Below are positions 15,946 through 24,429 of a stretch of DNA of 40,606 nt, piece by piece. Position numbers and translations under genes: made by a program. The stretch comes from an uncultured Actinomycetes bacterium (GTDB lineage Bacteria; Actinomycetota; Thermoleophilia; Solirubrobacterales; Solirubrobacteraceae). The stretch's first letter is position 1, and the number at the start of each line of letters is the position of its first letter. Under the pieces are notes generated by a model, which was not told where the DNA came from, ran no database searches, and saw nothing but the letters and a program-made list of their open reading frames with translations. The stretch lies in NCBI GenBank assembly GCA_937888775.1, contig CALAQT010000357.1, positions 1-40,606 of the forward strand, given 5' to 3'.

Positions 15946-16395
15946 CGAGTACCACGGCCTGCGAGAGCTCGAACCAGTGCGCCACGTCCGAGCCGGGTGT
16001 GCTGGCGGTCGGCGCCGCCGAGGGGTCCTTGGGCAGCGTTTCGGTCCAGCTGACGTTGTTGCCCGAGCCGGGCTGGTCTGACAGGAAGGTCATGTCGGGC
16101 TCGTCGTGCCCGATGTAGGCGCCGTTATCGTAGAAGCGTCCGTTCCACGTGTTGCTGTTGTTCACGCCTGCAAAGCCGCGCATGTCGGTGCAGTTCATCG
16201 AGATGCGCAGCGCCTGCTGTGAGGGGCTGTCGCCATTGCAGTCCAGCTCACCCTGGGAGTTGGAGAACGTCACGGCCCAACCGCTCGCCGGTGCCGCTAG
16301 CTAGCTAGCGCGAAGATCCCCGTCGCGGCGATCAGCAGGGCACCGGTGACAAGCTGCCGTCGCCCACGACCCAACCGAAGCAACCCCATACCCAT
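15890..16395 (-). pseudogene. Cys-rich secreted protein, N-terminal part with signal peptide broken by a (CTAG)3 repeat
   Basis: The intended start is the ATG at 16395, preceded by GGAGGAGG. It reads a signal peptide: MGMGLLRLGRGRRQ, then LVTGALLIAATGIFALAS, where a TAG falls inside the tetranucleotide repeat at 16297-16308. Removing two CTAG units restores IFALAAPASGWAVTFSNS, a classic ALA cleavage site joined to the mature sequence. The mature part (VTFSNSQGELDCNGD onward) stays open to 15890 but meets a second, +1 G frameshift near 15951, where the C-terminal frame takes over. Two lesions in different places argue for a pseudogene, though the repeat could be variable between cells. A GTG at 16273 is the only obvious internal restart. 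Confidence 0.6.
16297..16308. repeat. (CTAG)3 tetranucleotide repeat inside a signal-peptide coding region
   Basis: Three CTAG units sit in the signal peptide of the broken secreted-protein gene. One unit would keep the gene in frame; three put a TAG in the frame. This is the form of a slippage-prone switch, although it is short. Confidence 0.7.
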
Positions 16396-16596
16396 CCAAG
16401 CCTCCTCCGCAGTGACGGTCACCGCTCTGGGAGGAGCGGTTTCAGATCCGACCCGGGCGCGAACCTATCACTATCAGCGCGAGCAGGCCAAGCATCAACC
16501 CAAAGGCCCGCGGGCACGCGCCCGCTGGCTGCCCGGTTTCGTCCAGCACCCGCCCGCGGACGACCCAGTTTCGGGCCTGATCGCCGACCGCCTGGG

Positions 16597-17571
16597 CTAT
16601 GAGACGACCGTCTCCACCGTCTCGATCGGCTCCAGCTGGGCGATCTCGGCGCGGCGATCCTCCCAGTGGGGCGGGATGCACATGTGGGTGCCGAGCTCGT
16701 CCTCGTCCTCGTCGATCAGGAAGCCCTCGGGGGTCGAGTAGGCAAGCTCGATCAGCGTGCCGCCGGGACTGCGGCAGTAGACCGAGTAGAAGTAACCCCG
16801 GTCCTTGACGTCAGATACGTCGGTGAAGCCGAGCCCCACCAGCCAATCCTTGACGGTCGCCTGGTTCTCGGCGGTGACCGCGTCCAGCGCGTGATGGTGG
16901 ATCGTGCCCTCGCCGAAGTTCCAGCTGCCCTGGGCCAGGTCGGGCTCCTCCACCAGCTCGAGCATCCGTCCGTGGCCCTGCTCATCACCGATCTGGAACT
17001 GGTGGTGCTTGCCCTCTGAGTGCAGCAGCGCTCCGCCCAGGCCCTCGGTGATGAAGAACGACATCGGCTCGGGCTCGCGCACCGAGGTGGTGGTGCCGTA
17101 GGCGCCGCGAATCGCGTGCTCGGCGCTGACGGGGCCCTCGTAGGGCTCGCGGGTGTCATGGCCCGGGTCGCCGACGATCGTGTAGTCGATGCCGCATGGA
17201 TGCTTGAAGTGCAGGCGCTCGGTACCGAACAGCTCCGAGCGCTCGTGCGCGACGTCGAACTCGTCCAGTCGATCTGACCAGAAGCCGATCGCATCGGCCG
17301 GGGTCGACAGGTTGAGCACCTTGCACTGGTTGGTGCCGCGCTTGCCCATCCAGCCGGCCTGGCGGTACGGGAAGGCGGTCAGCAGCGTGCTGGCGTCGCC
17401 GAGGCGATTGCCGTAGTAGAGGTGATAGATCGGGATCTCGCCGTCGAACAGGACCGTCTTCTTGACGCTCTTGAGTCCCAGCAGGTGAACGTGGAAGTCG
17501 TAGTCCTCCTGCGCGCCGCCGACGCAGAAAGTCAGGTGGTGGGTGCCGCGAACAAAGCCTCGGTTGGCCAT
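16597..17571 (-). CDS. Ring-cleaving dioxygenase, VOC family (LinE/PcpA/MhqO-like)
   Basis: 324 residues. Enzymes of this family use Fe(II) and O2 to cleave hydroquinones or related aromatics. The ligands fit PcpA (His11, His227, Glu276): His11 in RGTHHLTF, His225-227 in GTIHHHALD, and Glu275 in LIELAYSTPEGF. The stretch LLGLKSVKKTVLFDG followed by IYHLYYGNRLGD is characteristic. The ATG at 17571 is chosen over one at 17613 because conserved residues begin at once and GGAGAGGAGCAGG precedes it. It lies downstream of the MetE-like gene on the same strand with an 83-bp gap. The exact aromatic substrate is unknown. Confidence 0.88.
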   Translation of the reverse strand: MANRGFVRGTHHLTFCVGGAQEDYDFHVHLLGLKSVKKTVLFDGEIPIYHLYYGNRLGDASTLLTAFPYRQAGWMGKRGTNQCKVLNLSTPADAIGFWSDRLDEFDVAHERSELFGTERLHFKHPCGIDYTIVGDPGHDTREPYEGPVSAEHAIRGAYGTTTSVREPEPMSFFITEGLGGALLHSEGKHHQFQIGDEQGHGRMLELVEEPDLAQGSWNFGEGTIHHHALDAVTAENQATVKDWLVGLGFTDVSDVKDRGYFYSVYCRSPGGTLIELAYSTPEGFLIDEDEDELGTHMCIPPHWEDRRAEIAQLEPIETVETVVS

Positions 17572-17654
17572 CGTGTCCTGCTCCTCTCCTCGGTGCTTGC
17601 GCGAACGCTGCATCTTACTTGAGCCCGCAAGGGCTTCTCAACCTGCAACGCGGG

Positions 17655-18809
17655 TCACGCGGCGCGGAGACCGGTGCGCTCAGCGGCGATCTGCGCCCCC
17701 TCGGCGAGCGAGCGAAGCTTGGCCCAGCAGATGTCGGGATCGATTGTGCCGAACCCGGCCCACGTGCCGAAGCCGCAGTCGGTTCCGGCGATCACCCGTT
17801 CGGGCCCGACGATGTCCGTGAACTTGAGAATTCTCTGCGCGACCAGCTCGGGATGCTCGATGTAGTTGGTCGTCGAGTCGAGCACGCCCGGAGCGAGGAT
17901 CTTGTCCCCGGGAATCGACGCCTCGCGCCACACGGCCCATTCGTGGGCGTGGCGCGGGTTGGCCGCCTCGAAAAGAATCGTCGCCGGCTTCGCGCGCAAG
18001 ATCACGTCGATGATCTTCTCCAGGGCGATGTCGAGGTGGTGTGGGCCCTCATAGTTGCCCCAACAAAGGTGCATTCGCACCCTCTCCGGCGGTACATCTG
18101 CCAGCGCGCGGTTGATCGCCTCTACGTGCCGCTCAACGCTGGCCACAAATTCCTCGTCGGAGCGGTCGCGATACATGATGTGCCGGCCCATCGCGAGGTC
18201 GGGCGCGTCGATCTGCAACTGCACGCCGGCGGCCACGATCGCTTCATACTCGACCTTCATCGCCTCGCCGATCGCCTCCAGGTACTCCTCCAGCGTGCCG
18301 TAGTACTCGTTCGGCTGGAACAGGGCGATGATCCCGGGCGAGGGCGCATTCATGAACGCACCGGCGACCGGCTGGCCCTCGATCGCGGCCTTCAGGCGTG
18401 CTAGATCCCGCTGCACCGGCTCCCGGTGCTCGTAGGTGATCGGACCGCGACAGATCGGACGCAGGTAGCGCGCGCTGCCGCCTTGCTGGGCGAGGCGGTC
18501 TCGGAACCGCGGGTACGCGTCCAGGTCGGCCGGCGTTGCGCGCGGCACGTCGCCGACCTCGAAGCCGCTGAGGCGATGGCGGATGTACGTCGCGTAGCCG
18601 ATCTTGCTCATCTCGCCGTCGCTCACGAAGTCGATCCCGGCCTGCACCTGGTGTTGGACCCGGTCGCGAACCGCCTCGCCGATCACCCGGTCGTATTCCG
18701 CGCGATCGACGGCCTCGCCGCGGTCCTCTGCGAACACGACATCAACGACGTCCTGGGGACGCGGCAGGCTCCCGACGTGAGTGGTGAGAATTCGGCTGCC
18801 CTCGCTCAT
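17655..18809 (-). CDS. Cobalamin-independent methionine synthase-like methyltransferase (MetE C-terminal domain only)
   Basis: 384 residues, about half of full MetE, corresponding to its catalytic C-terminal barrel. TTHVGSLPRP at the N terminus and GIDFVSDGEMSK are family marks. Zinc ligands are likely His and Cys in RMHLCWGNYEG, Glu in ILFEAANPRH, and Cys in IAGTDCGFGTW. Such stand-alone forms transfer methyl groups between thiol acceptors and folate or other donors; the donor is not predictable. The ATG overlaps the stop of the upstream deacetylase gene (ATGA, 18806-18809), so the two are translated together. Confidence 0.9.
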   Translation of the reverse strand: MSEGSRILTTHVGSLPRPQDVVDVVFAEDRGEAVDRAEYDRVIGEAVRDRVQHQVQAGIDFVSDGEMSKIGYATYIRHRLSGFEVGDVPRATPADLDAYPRFRDRLAQQGGSARYLRPICRGPITYEHREPVQRDLARLKAAIEGQPVAGAFMNAPSPGIIALFQPNEYYGTLEEYLEAIGEAMKVEYEAIVAAGVQLQIDAPDLAMGRHIMYRDRSDEEFVASVERHVEAINRALADVPPERVRMHLCWGNYEGPHHLDIALEKIIDVILRAKPATILFEAANPRHAHEWAVWREASIPGDKILAPGVLDSTTNYIEHPELVAQRILKFTDIVGPERVIAGTDCGFGTWAGFGTIDPDICWAKLRSLAEGAQIAAERTGLRAA

Positions 18810-19681
18810 CGCGTGTCGCCCACCCTACTCCGCGTCGGCCCGTGGAGCCAGTCGGCGAAACGGCCGCCAGGAACGACCCAGACGCGGTTGCCACCGGCTA
18901 GTCGCCGGATCCGTCCGAGCACCTGGCGGGCACCCGCACACCACGATTCGTCCACCATCAAGAACGGGTGCAGGATCAGCGTCTGCTGCCCGCCGCTGCA
19001 CGCCAGGGCATCCAACTCTGCCATCAGCCGCTGCGCAAGTGCGGCCGGATCGAGCGCCACGGCAGCCTTACCTCGGCTGACTCGCAAGGCCCTGAAGCGT
19101 GCCATCAGGTGGTATGCGTCGACGAACTGCCAGTCGAATGGCACATACGCAAGGCCATCACGCAGACCGAGTCCGCCCCCGACGGGCGAGCACCAGCGCA
19201 GTCCGGCCTCGCGCAGCAGCGACGCCGACCGCGGCGTGAGCCGTCCCCCAGGCGGGCGAAAGCCGGCCACCTCGATCCCCAGGGATGCGAACGCCCGCAT
19301 GCCCCTTGCGAGCGCCTCACGCTCTCCCTGGGCCGACAGCTCCGCCCACGATTCGTGCCGCCAGCCGTGCATGCCGAGTTCATGGCCGCGGGCAACGATT
19401 TCAAGCAATTCGGCGGGATACAGCTCGCAGTTGATCGCCTCGACGAAGAAGGTCGCCTTCAGGCCGAGGCCGTCGAGCTCGTGCAACAGGCGCGGTAGAA
19501 TCTCCTTTGCGGACGCGTGGCGGCCGACCGGCTGATTATTGGGCCAGGTCCCGCGCTCGAGCTCGCTCGCTTCGCCAAGGTTGTCGAACGTCAGGACGAG
19601 CGCGCTCGGCAGCCCATCCGGACCGAAGCCGGCCGCGGCGGGCGGTGCGCCGGGACGGTGGTCACGATCCAGACCTCTCAT
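18806..19681 (-). CDS. Polysaccharide deacetylase (NodB-homology) family protein
   Basis: 291 residues. The NodB fold is marked by ALVLTFDN (motif 1), the metal histidines in ELGMHGWRHESWAEL (motif 2) and GFRPPGGRLT (motif 3). Motif 1 has TFDN rather than TFDD, so the second, metal-binding Asp is replaced by Asn. This occurs in divergent members acting on amides other than chitin or peptidoglycan. No signal peptide is seen, which suggests a cytoplasmic enzyme. The ATG at 19681 is the first gene of a short minus-strand operon (deacetylase, MetE-like, perhaps dioxygenase), divergent from the MFS gene. The substrate is open. Confidence 0.83.
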   Translation of the reverse strand: MRGLDRDHRPGAPPAAAGFGPDGLPSALVLTFDNLGEASELERGTWPNNQPVGRHASAKEILPRLLHELDGLGLKATFFVEAINCELYPAELLEIVARGHELGMHGWRHESWAELSAQGEREALARGMRAFASLGIEVAGFRPPGGRLTPRSASLLREAGLRWCSPVGGGLGLRDGLAYVPFDWQFVDAYHLMARFRALRVSRGKAAVALDPAALAQRLMAELDALACSGGQQTLILHPFLMVDESWCAGARQVLGRIRRLAGGNRVWVVPGGRFADWLHGPTRSRVGDTR

Positions 19682-19765
19682 CTCCGGCGGGATCCTAGAC
19701 GCCCCGTCAGGTCGCCCTCACAACCGGCCGGCCACCGTCGTTTGAACGAACAGCCGGTCACCGTT

Positions 19766-19783
19766 GTACGACGATCGTCGTAC
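19766..19783. promoter_or_regulatory. 18-bp perfect palindrome, candidate operator for the MFS exporter
   Basis: GTACGACGATCGTCGTAC is perfectly self-complementary and lies 50 bp before the MFS start, in the divergent spacer. It overlaps a possible -35 (TTGTAC, 19764-19769) with TAGGCT about 19 bp on. The form suits a TetR-type repressor of a drug exporter. No such regulator is encoded in the window. Confidence 0.5.
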
Positions 19784-19832
19784 CTTGCTAGGCTGTCTAA
19801 GGCCCATCGAACCAGCGACCAAGAGAAACCCC

Positions 19833-21305
19833 ATGGACGACGCCACCCAGCAAAGACCCCATCTTCGCGCGACGCTGCTGCTGTCGTGCCTGGCTCAGTT
19901 CATGGTCATCCTTGATGTGTCGGTGGTCAACGTGGCGCTGCCGGCGATCCGCGGCGGGCTGCACTTCTCCGAGCAGGACCTGCAGTGGGTCGTCAATGCC
20001 TACACGGTCACCTTCGCGGGATTTCTGCTCCTCGGCGGCCGCGCGGCTGACCTGCTGGGTCGCCGGCGCGTGTTCGTCTTCGGTCTGGGCCTGTTCGCGA
20101 TCGCGTCGCTGGCCGGCGGCCTGGCCGACAGCCAGGGGATGCTGATCGCCGCCCGCGCGGTTCAGGGCCTCGGCGGCGCGGTGATCGCGCCCGCGTCGCT
20201 GTCGATCCTGACCACGACGTTCTCCGAGGGCGCGGCGCGCAACCGCGCCGTGGGCATCTGGGGCGCGATGGGCGGGGCGGGCGGCGCGGCCGGCGTGCTG
20301 CTCGGGGGCGTGCTGACCGAGCTGCTGGGCTGGCGCTGGATCCTGTTCATCAACGTGCCGATCGGCCTGGCGGCGGCGCTGCTGGCGCATCGCTTGATCC
20401 TCGCCGACGCGCGGACCGAGAGCCGGCGTGACTTCGATCTCAGCGGTGCGCTGACCGCGACCATCGGCCTCTCGCTACTGGTGCTGGGAATCGTGCGCAC
20501 CGACGTGACCGGATGGGGCTCGGCCTCGACCCTGGCGATCATCATCGCCGGCGTCGCGCTGCTGGTCGCCTTCGTGGCCGTCGAGGGGCGGGTCGCCAAG
20601 GCGCCGCTGATGCCGCTGCGGATCTACGCCTCGCGCACGCTCAGCGCCTCCAACGTGATCGTGCTGCTGGTCGGCGGCGCGACGTTCGGGATGTGGTTCT
20701 TCGTGTCGCTGTACCTCCAGCAGGTGCTCGGCTATTCCGCGATCAAGGCCGGCCTGGCGTTCCTGCCGATGACGCTATGCATCGTCGTCGGCTCGATGCT
20801 CGCCTCGCGGATCGTGACCAGGATCGGAGCCAAGCCGCTGCTGGTGACCGGCATGGTCGCGCTGACCATCGGCCTGACCCTGTTCACCGGCGTATCGGCC
20901 ACCGGCACCTACCTGGGCAGCGTGCTGGTGCCGTCACTGCTGGTGGCGGTCGGGATCGGGCTGGCGTTCGTCCCCGCCACGATCTCGGCCGTGGCCGGCG
21001 TGGCGCCCCACGAGGCCGGTCTGGCGTCGGGGCTGGTGAACACCTCGCGGCTGTTCGGCGGCGCGCTCGGACTAGCGATCCTGGCCGCGCTGGCCACCGC
21101 GCGCACCAACTCGGACCTGCATCGCACCGGCGCCGGTGTGCACGCTGTCCATGCCGCACTGACCAGCGGCTTCCAGCTCGCGTTCCTGGTGGCAGCGGCG
21201 TTCGCGCTGGTGGGCGGCTTGGTCGCGGTGTTCGGATTGCCCCGGGTTCCGCTGCGCACCCCCGCCCGCCAGCCCCAGGGCGCGACGGTCGAGGGCTCGG
21301 CGTAG
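19833..21305 (+). CDS. MFS transporter, DHA2 family (EmrB/QacA-like drug:H+ antiporter)
   Basis: 490 residues with about 14 hydrophobic helices. The DHA2 signatures are present: LDVSVVNVALPAI in helix 1 (motif D1), GGRAADLLGRRRVF (motif A) and the motif C-like GGAGGAAGVLLGGVLTELL. The central loop and the second half (SAIKAGLAFLPMT, PHEAGLASGLVNTSRL) are typical. It would export hydrophobic drugs or metabolites using the proton gradient. The ATG at 19833 is chosen over an upstream frame that would begin inside the palindromic operator. A hairpin follows the stop. Regulation by a repressor at 19766-19783 is likely. Confidence 0.93.
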   Translation: MDDATQQRPHLRATLLLSCLAQFMVILDVSVVNVALPAIRGGLHFSEQDLQWVVNAYTVTFAGFLLLGGRAADLLGRRRVFVFGLGLFAIASLAGGLADSQGMLIAARAVQGLGGAVIAPASLSILTTTFSEGAARNRAVGIWGAMGGAGGAAGVLLGGVLTELLGWRWILFINVPIGLAAALLAHRLILADARTESRRDFDLSGALTATIGLSLLVLGIVRTDVTGWGSASTLAIIIAGVALLVAFVAVEGRVAKAPLMPLRIYASRTLSASNVIVLLVGGATFGMWFFVSLYLQQVLGYSAIKAGLAFLPMTLCIVVGSMLASRIVTRIGAKPLLVTGMVALTIGLTLFTGVSATGTYLGSVLVPSLLVAVGIGLAFVPATISAVAGVAPHEAGLASGLVNTSRLFGGALGLAILAALATARTNSDLHRTGAGVHAVHAALTSGFQLAFLVAAAFALVGGLVAVFGLPRVPLRTPARQPQGATVEGSA

Positions 21306-21312
21306 CGTGCAG

Positions 21313-21332
21313 GGCGCCCGCAAGCGGGCGCC
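21313..21332 (+). terminator. Hairpin after the MFS gene
   Basis: GGCGCCCGC and its complement flank AA, giving an 8- to 9-bp GC stem 8 bp after the stop codon. No T-run follows. Confidence 0.45.
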
Positions 21333-21397
21333 GGCGCGCGGATGGGGGGAAAGCCGAGGCCTCGCGCGGGCCGGCGATCGGCGACAATCCGCGCTCG

Positions 21398-22354
21398 ATG
21401 CGGGTGGCCGTCTTAGATATCGGGACCAATTCGACCCGGCTGCTGATCGCCGATGTGGTCGACGGGCGGGTCACCGCCGAGCTCGTACGACACAGCAACG
21501 TGACCCGGTTGGGGGCGGGCGTCGACGTCGAGGGTCGCCTGCGTGAGGACGCAATGCAGCGCGTCTACTCCACGCTGGATGGCTATCGCGCCGAGATCGA
21601 TGAGCACCGGGTGCAGACCGCGGTCGCGGTGCTGACTAGCGCCGTGCGCGACTCCGCCAACGGGGGGCAGTTCTCCGACACGGTGCACGAGCGCTACGGG
21701 ATCCAGCCGCACGTGCTGTCCGGCGATCAGGAGGCGCAGCTGACCTTTCTCGGCGCCACCAGCGAGCGCGACCCGGCCGATATCACGCCGACGCTGGTGG
21801 TGGATATCGGCGGCGGCTCGACCGAGGTCGTGATCGGCTTCGGTCACCGGGCGGGCTTTCACGTCTCCACCCAGGCGGGCGCGGTACGCCAGACCGAGCG
21901 CCACATCCACGAGGATCCCCCCACCGACGCCGAACTGGAGGAAGTGGCCGCCGACGTCCGGTCGATCCTGACCGCCGCAGTGCCGGACCAGCAGCGCGAC
22001 GCGGTCAGACACGCGATCGCGGTGGCCGGGACTGCTACGTCGCTGGCGGCGATCGCCCAGCACCTTGAGCCCTACGACCCTGAGCGCGTCCACGGCTATC
22101 GCCTCAGCGCCGACCAATGCCGGGAGATCCTCCAGCGGCTGGCGGCGATGATGCTCGACGAGCGGCGCCAGGTCGCCGGCCTGAATCCGGACCGCGCTCC
22201 CACGATCGTCGCCGGCACGGTGATCCTAGGGGAGGTGCTGAAGCTGTTTGAGCTCGACCAGATCGAGGTATCCGAGCACGACATTCTGCGTGGTGCCGCC
22301 CTCGGCCTGACCACGAACGGTGCCGTCCTCGGCCCGACCACGAAAGCCGATTAG
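21398..22354 (+). CDS. ppx: Exopolyphosphatase/guanosine pentaphosphate phosphohydrolase (Ppx/GppA family)
   Basis: 318 residues. Ppx/GppA enzymes remove terminal phosphate from polyphosphate or convert pppGpp to ppGpp. The actin-like ATPase fold is shown by VLDIGTNSTRLLIADV at the N terminus, LVVDIGGGSTEVVIGF (about residue 137) and AVAGTATSLAAIAQHL. Length fits the short actinobacterial form without the HD domain. The ATG at 21398 directly precedes the conserved start. The last 18 codons include a 27-bp tandem duplication (GAALGLTTN, then GAVLGPTTK) that extends the usual C terminus. The gene follows the MFS gene after a hairpin and is probably transcribed on its own. Confidence 0.92.
   Translation: MRVAVLDIGTNSTRLLIADVVDGRVTAELVRHSNVTRLGAGVDVEGRLREDAMQRVYSTLDGYRAEIDEHRVQTAVAVLTSAVRDSANGGQFSDTVHERYGIQPHVLSGDQEAQLTFLGATSERDPADITPTLVVDIGGGSTEVVIGFGHRAGFHVSTQAGAVRQTERHIHEDPPTDAELEEVAADVRSILTAAVPDQQRDAVRHAIAVAGTATSLAAIAQHLEPYDPERVHGYRLSADQCREILQRLAAMMLDERRQVAGLNPDRAPTIVAGTVILGEVLKLFELDQIEVSEHDILRGAALGLTTNGAVLGPTTKAD
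22292..22345 (+). repeat. 27-bp in-frame tandem duplication at the ppx 3' end
   Basis: Units at 22292-22318 and 22319-22345 match at 24 of 27 bases and encode GAALGLTTN and GAVLGPTTK just before the stop. Confidence 0.85.
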
Positions 22355-22571
22355 CCGATGCGCTGAAACTGGACGAATGTTCTATTGCCAAGAGCGGGTT
22401 AATCTGGAACATTGCGCCCGGGCAAGGTATCGCCTAGCGAGACCTCCGCCCTTTACATAGGTTCGGGCGTAGCCGCAGACATCGGCGCCTCCCGCCGCTC
22501 GAGCCACTCTAAACGGTCCTTTCTGGCACGTACCCCTGCCCGTCCCGATTGGACCAAACCTGGATCGGAAG

Positions 22572-22596
22572 CCGCCCGCTAGACGCGGGCGGTTTT
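22572..22596 (+). terminator. Rho-independent terminator after ppx
   Basis: An 8-bp stem CCGCCCGC / GCGGGCGG with a TAGAC loop is followed by TTTT on the plus strand. It lies 218 bp beyond the ppx stop. The spacer 22355-22571 holds no gene I can support; a small plus-strand RNA ending here is possible but no clear promoter was seen. Confidence 0.75.
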
Positions 22597-22604
22597 CGTA
22601 TTGC

Positions 22605-22654
22605 GGCGCGCTCAGGCGAGACGGGTCTCGGACCGAGGGCGCGCTCAGGCGAGA
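22605..22654 (-). repeat. 17-bp direct repeat (33-bp period) duplicating the stop region of the TPP enzyme gene
   Basis: GGCGCGCTCAGGCGAGA occurs at 22605-22621 and 22638-22654. The second copy contains the stop codon of the minus-strand TPP enzyme; the first repeats it 33 bp downstream. Confidence 0.8.
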
Positions 22655-24303
22655 TTGGCCCGGCGCGGATAGACGACGCTCGGGTCGGTCAGCACGTTGA
22701 CCAGCGCAGGCCGGCCGGCCGCGAATGCCCGCTCCAGTGCGGGCCTGAGCTCGGACGGATCGCGGACCAGCTCGCCGTGGCACCCGAGTGCCGCCACAAC
22801 CTGGTCATAGCGGGTCTCAGGACGCAGCTCGGCCGCCACCGAATAGCCGTAGAGGAACTCCATCGGGTGCTTCTCCAGGGCCCAGATCCCGTTGTTGCCG
22901 ATCACCCCCACCACCTCGACTCCGTGGCGGGCCAGCGTGTCGAACTCCAACCCTGAAAAGCCAAAGGCGCCGTCGCCGAGCAGCAGCACAACCTGACGCT
23001 GCGGGTGGGCCAGCTTGGCCGCCAGCGCGTAGCCAGGGCCCGAGCCCAGGCAGCCGTATGGCCCAGGATCAAGCCAGCAACCCGGCCGGTAGGAGTCGAC
23101 CACGCGCCCGGCGAACGAGACGAAGTCACCGCCGTCGCCGATCACGATCGCGTCTCGGTCAAGCATTTGGGCCAGCTCCCCATAGATCCGCATCGGGTGC
23201 AGCGGAGCGCGCGGATCGCCAAGCGCATCCGCCTCCTCACCTCGCCTTTGGTCCTCAAGCGCGCGCAGCGAGGCAATCCACGCCTCACGCTCGGAGGCCG
23301 TGGCCGCCATGCCGCCGCCCGCGGCATCGCGCAGCGCATCGAGCGTGGCGGGTAGCGCCCCGTACAGACCGGCGGCCACTTGGCGCGGGTGATCGCGCTC
23401 GGGGGCGGCGACGTCGATCGCCACGATCTGGGCCTCGGGCGCGAACGCGGCGCCGAAACCGAGGCGGAAGTCCAGCGGCACGCCGATCACCAACGCGACG
23501 TCGGCCTGGCCGAGTCCGACGCTGCGGGCCCGGGCGAATGAAAGCTCGTGATCGGCCGGGACGCAGCCACGCCCCTGGCCGTTGAGGAACACCGGCACCC
23601 GCAGCCCCTGCGCCAGCGCCAGCAGCTGGCGCTCGCCGCGCCCCCAGTAGAGGTTCGTACCGGCCATGATCACCGGGCGCTGAGCACCGCGCAGCAGCGC
23701 CGCCGCGCGGTCGCAATCTGACTGGTCGGCGCCCGGCCCGCGCCACGGCTCGGGCAGCATCGCCGCCGGACCACGCTCCTCGCCCTCCATGAACACTCGG
23801 TCAAGCGGGAAGTCCAGGAACGTGGGGCCTCCGTGAGGGGTCAGCGAGGCGCTCATCGCCCGGTCGATCAGCCCGGGCATCTCGGCTGCCGAGCCGGCCG
23901 TGGCCGCGAGCTTGACCAGCGGTTTGACAAATGGCACGTGATCGATCTCCTGCAGCGAGCCCTGACCCCAGCGAAACGCCGGCGCCCGGCCGCCCAGGGC
24001 CAGCACCGGCGAGTGGTTCTGGGCCGCAGAGGCGATCGCGCTGAGCCCGTTGGTCACGCCGGGGCCGGCAGTCAGCGCGCACACCCCAACCGTTCTCGTG
24101 ACCTTGGCCCACCCTTCGGCGGCGAACGCCGCCGACTGCTCGTGGCGGACGTCGACGATCTCGATCCCCTCCGCCCGGCAGCCGTCATAGATCGAGAACA
24201 GGTGGCCGCCGGAGAGCGTGAACAGCTTGCTCACGCCGTGGGCCCGCAGGCGTTTGGCGATCAGTCGCCCGCCGTGAAACTTGGTCTCGGGGTCGCCGGC
24301 CAC
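22645..24303 (-). CDS. Thiamine pyrophosphate-dependent enzyme, acetolactate synthase-like
   Basis: 552 residues from the GTG at 24303; a GTG at 24369 would add 22 atypical residues. The three domains of the POX/ALS family are present. The catalytic Glu is in [17 protein letters not shown], followed by [21 protein letters not shown] central FAD/ADP-like domain comes next. The TPP motif starts at [19 protein letters not shown] and ends at [11 protein letters not shown]-like, glyoxylate carboligase-like and 2-hydroxyacyl-CoA lyase activities share these features and cannot be separated by eye. No small regulatory subunit (IlvN) is next to it, which argues against biosynthetic acetolactate synthase. 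Its stop region is duplicated. Confidence 0.87.
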   Translation of the reverse strand: MAGDPETKFHGGRLIAKRLRAHGVSKLFTLSGGHLFSIYDGCRAEGIEIVDVRHEQSAAFAAEGWAKVTRTVGVCALTAGPGVTNGLSAIASAAQNHSPVLALGGRAPAFRWGQGSLQEIDHVPFVKPLVKLAATAGSAAEMPGLIDRAMSASLTPHGGPTFLDFPLDRVFMEGEERGPAAMLPEPWRGPGADQSDCDRAAALLRGAQRPVIMAGTNLYWGRGERQLLALAQGLRVPVFLNGQGRGCVPADHELSFARARSVGLGQADVALVIGVPLDFRLGFGAAFAPEAQIVAIDVAAPERDHPRQVAAGLYGALPATLDALRDAAGGGMAATASEREAWIASLRALEDQRRGEEADALGDPRAPLHPMRIYGELAQMLDRDAIVIGDGGDFVSFAGRVVDSYRPGCWLDPGPYGCLGSGPGYALAAKLAHPQRQVVLLLGDGAFGFSGLEFDTLARHGVEVVGVIGNNGIWALEKHPMEFLYGYSVAAELRPETRYDQVVAALGCHGELVRDPSELRPALERAFAAGRPALVNVLTDPSVVYPRRANLA

Positions 24304-24429
24304 GCCGCGGGAAGCTAACAGTTCACCGGGCCGGCGGTTCAGTGCGTCTCGCCGTAAATAACGTCGCACCGAGAGTGGTCACACCGTCCGGCGCCGCTCG
24401 AATCTGACGGTATTTGCGGTCGGAAGCCT

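Noticed and set aside
22355..22571. Small RNA or riboswitch between ppx and the terminator
   Set aside because: The terminator is clear, but no promoter or recognisable RNA fold was found on either strand; it is simply the ppx 3' region.
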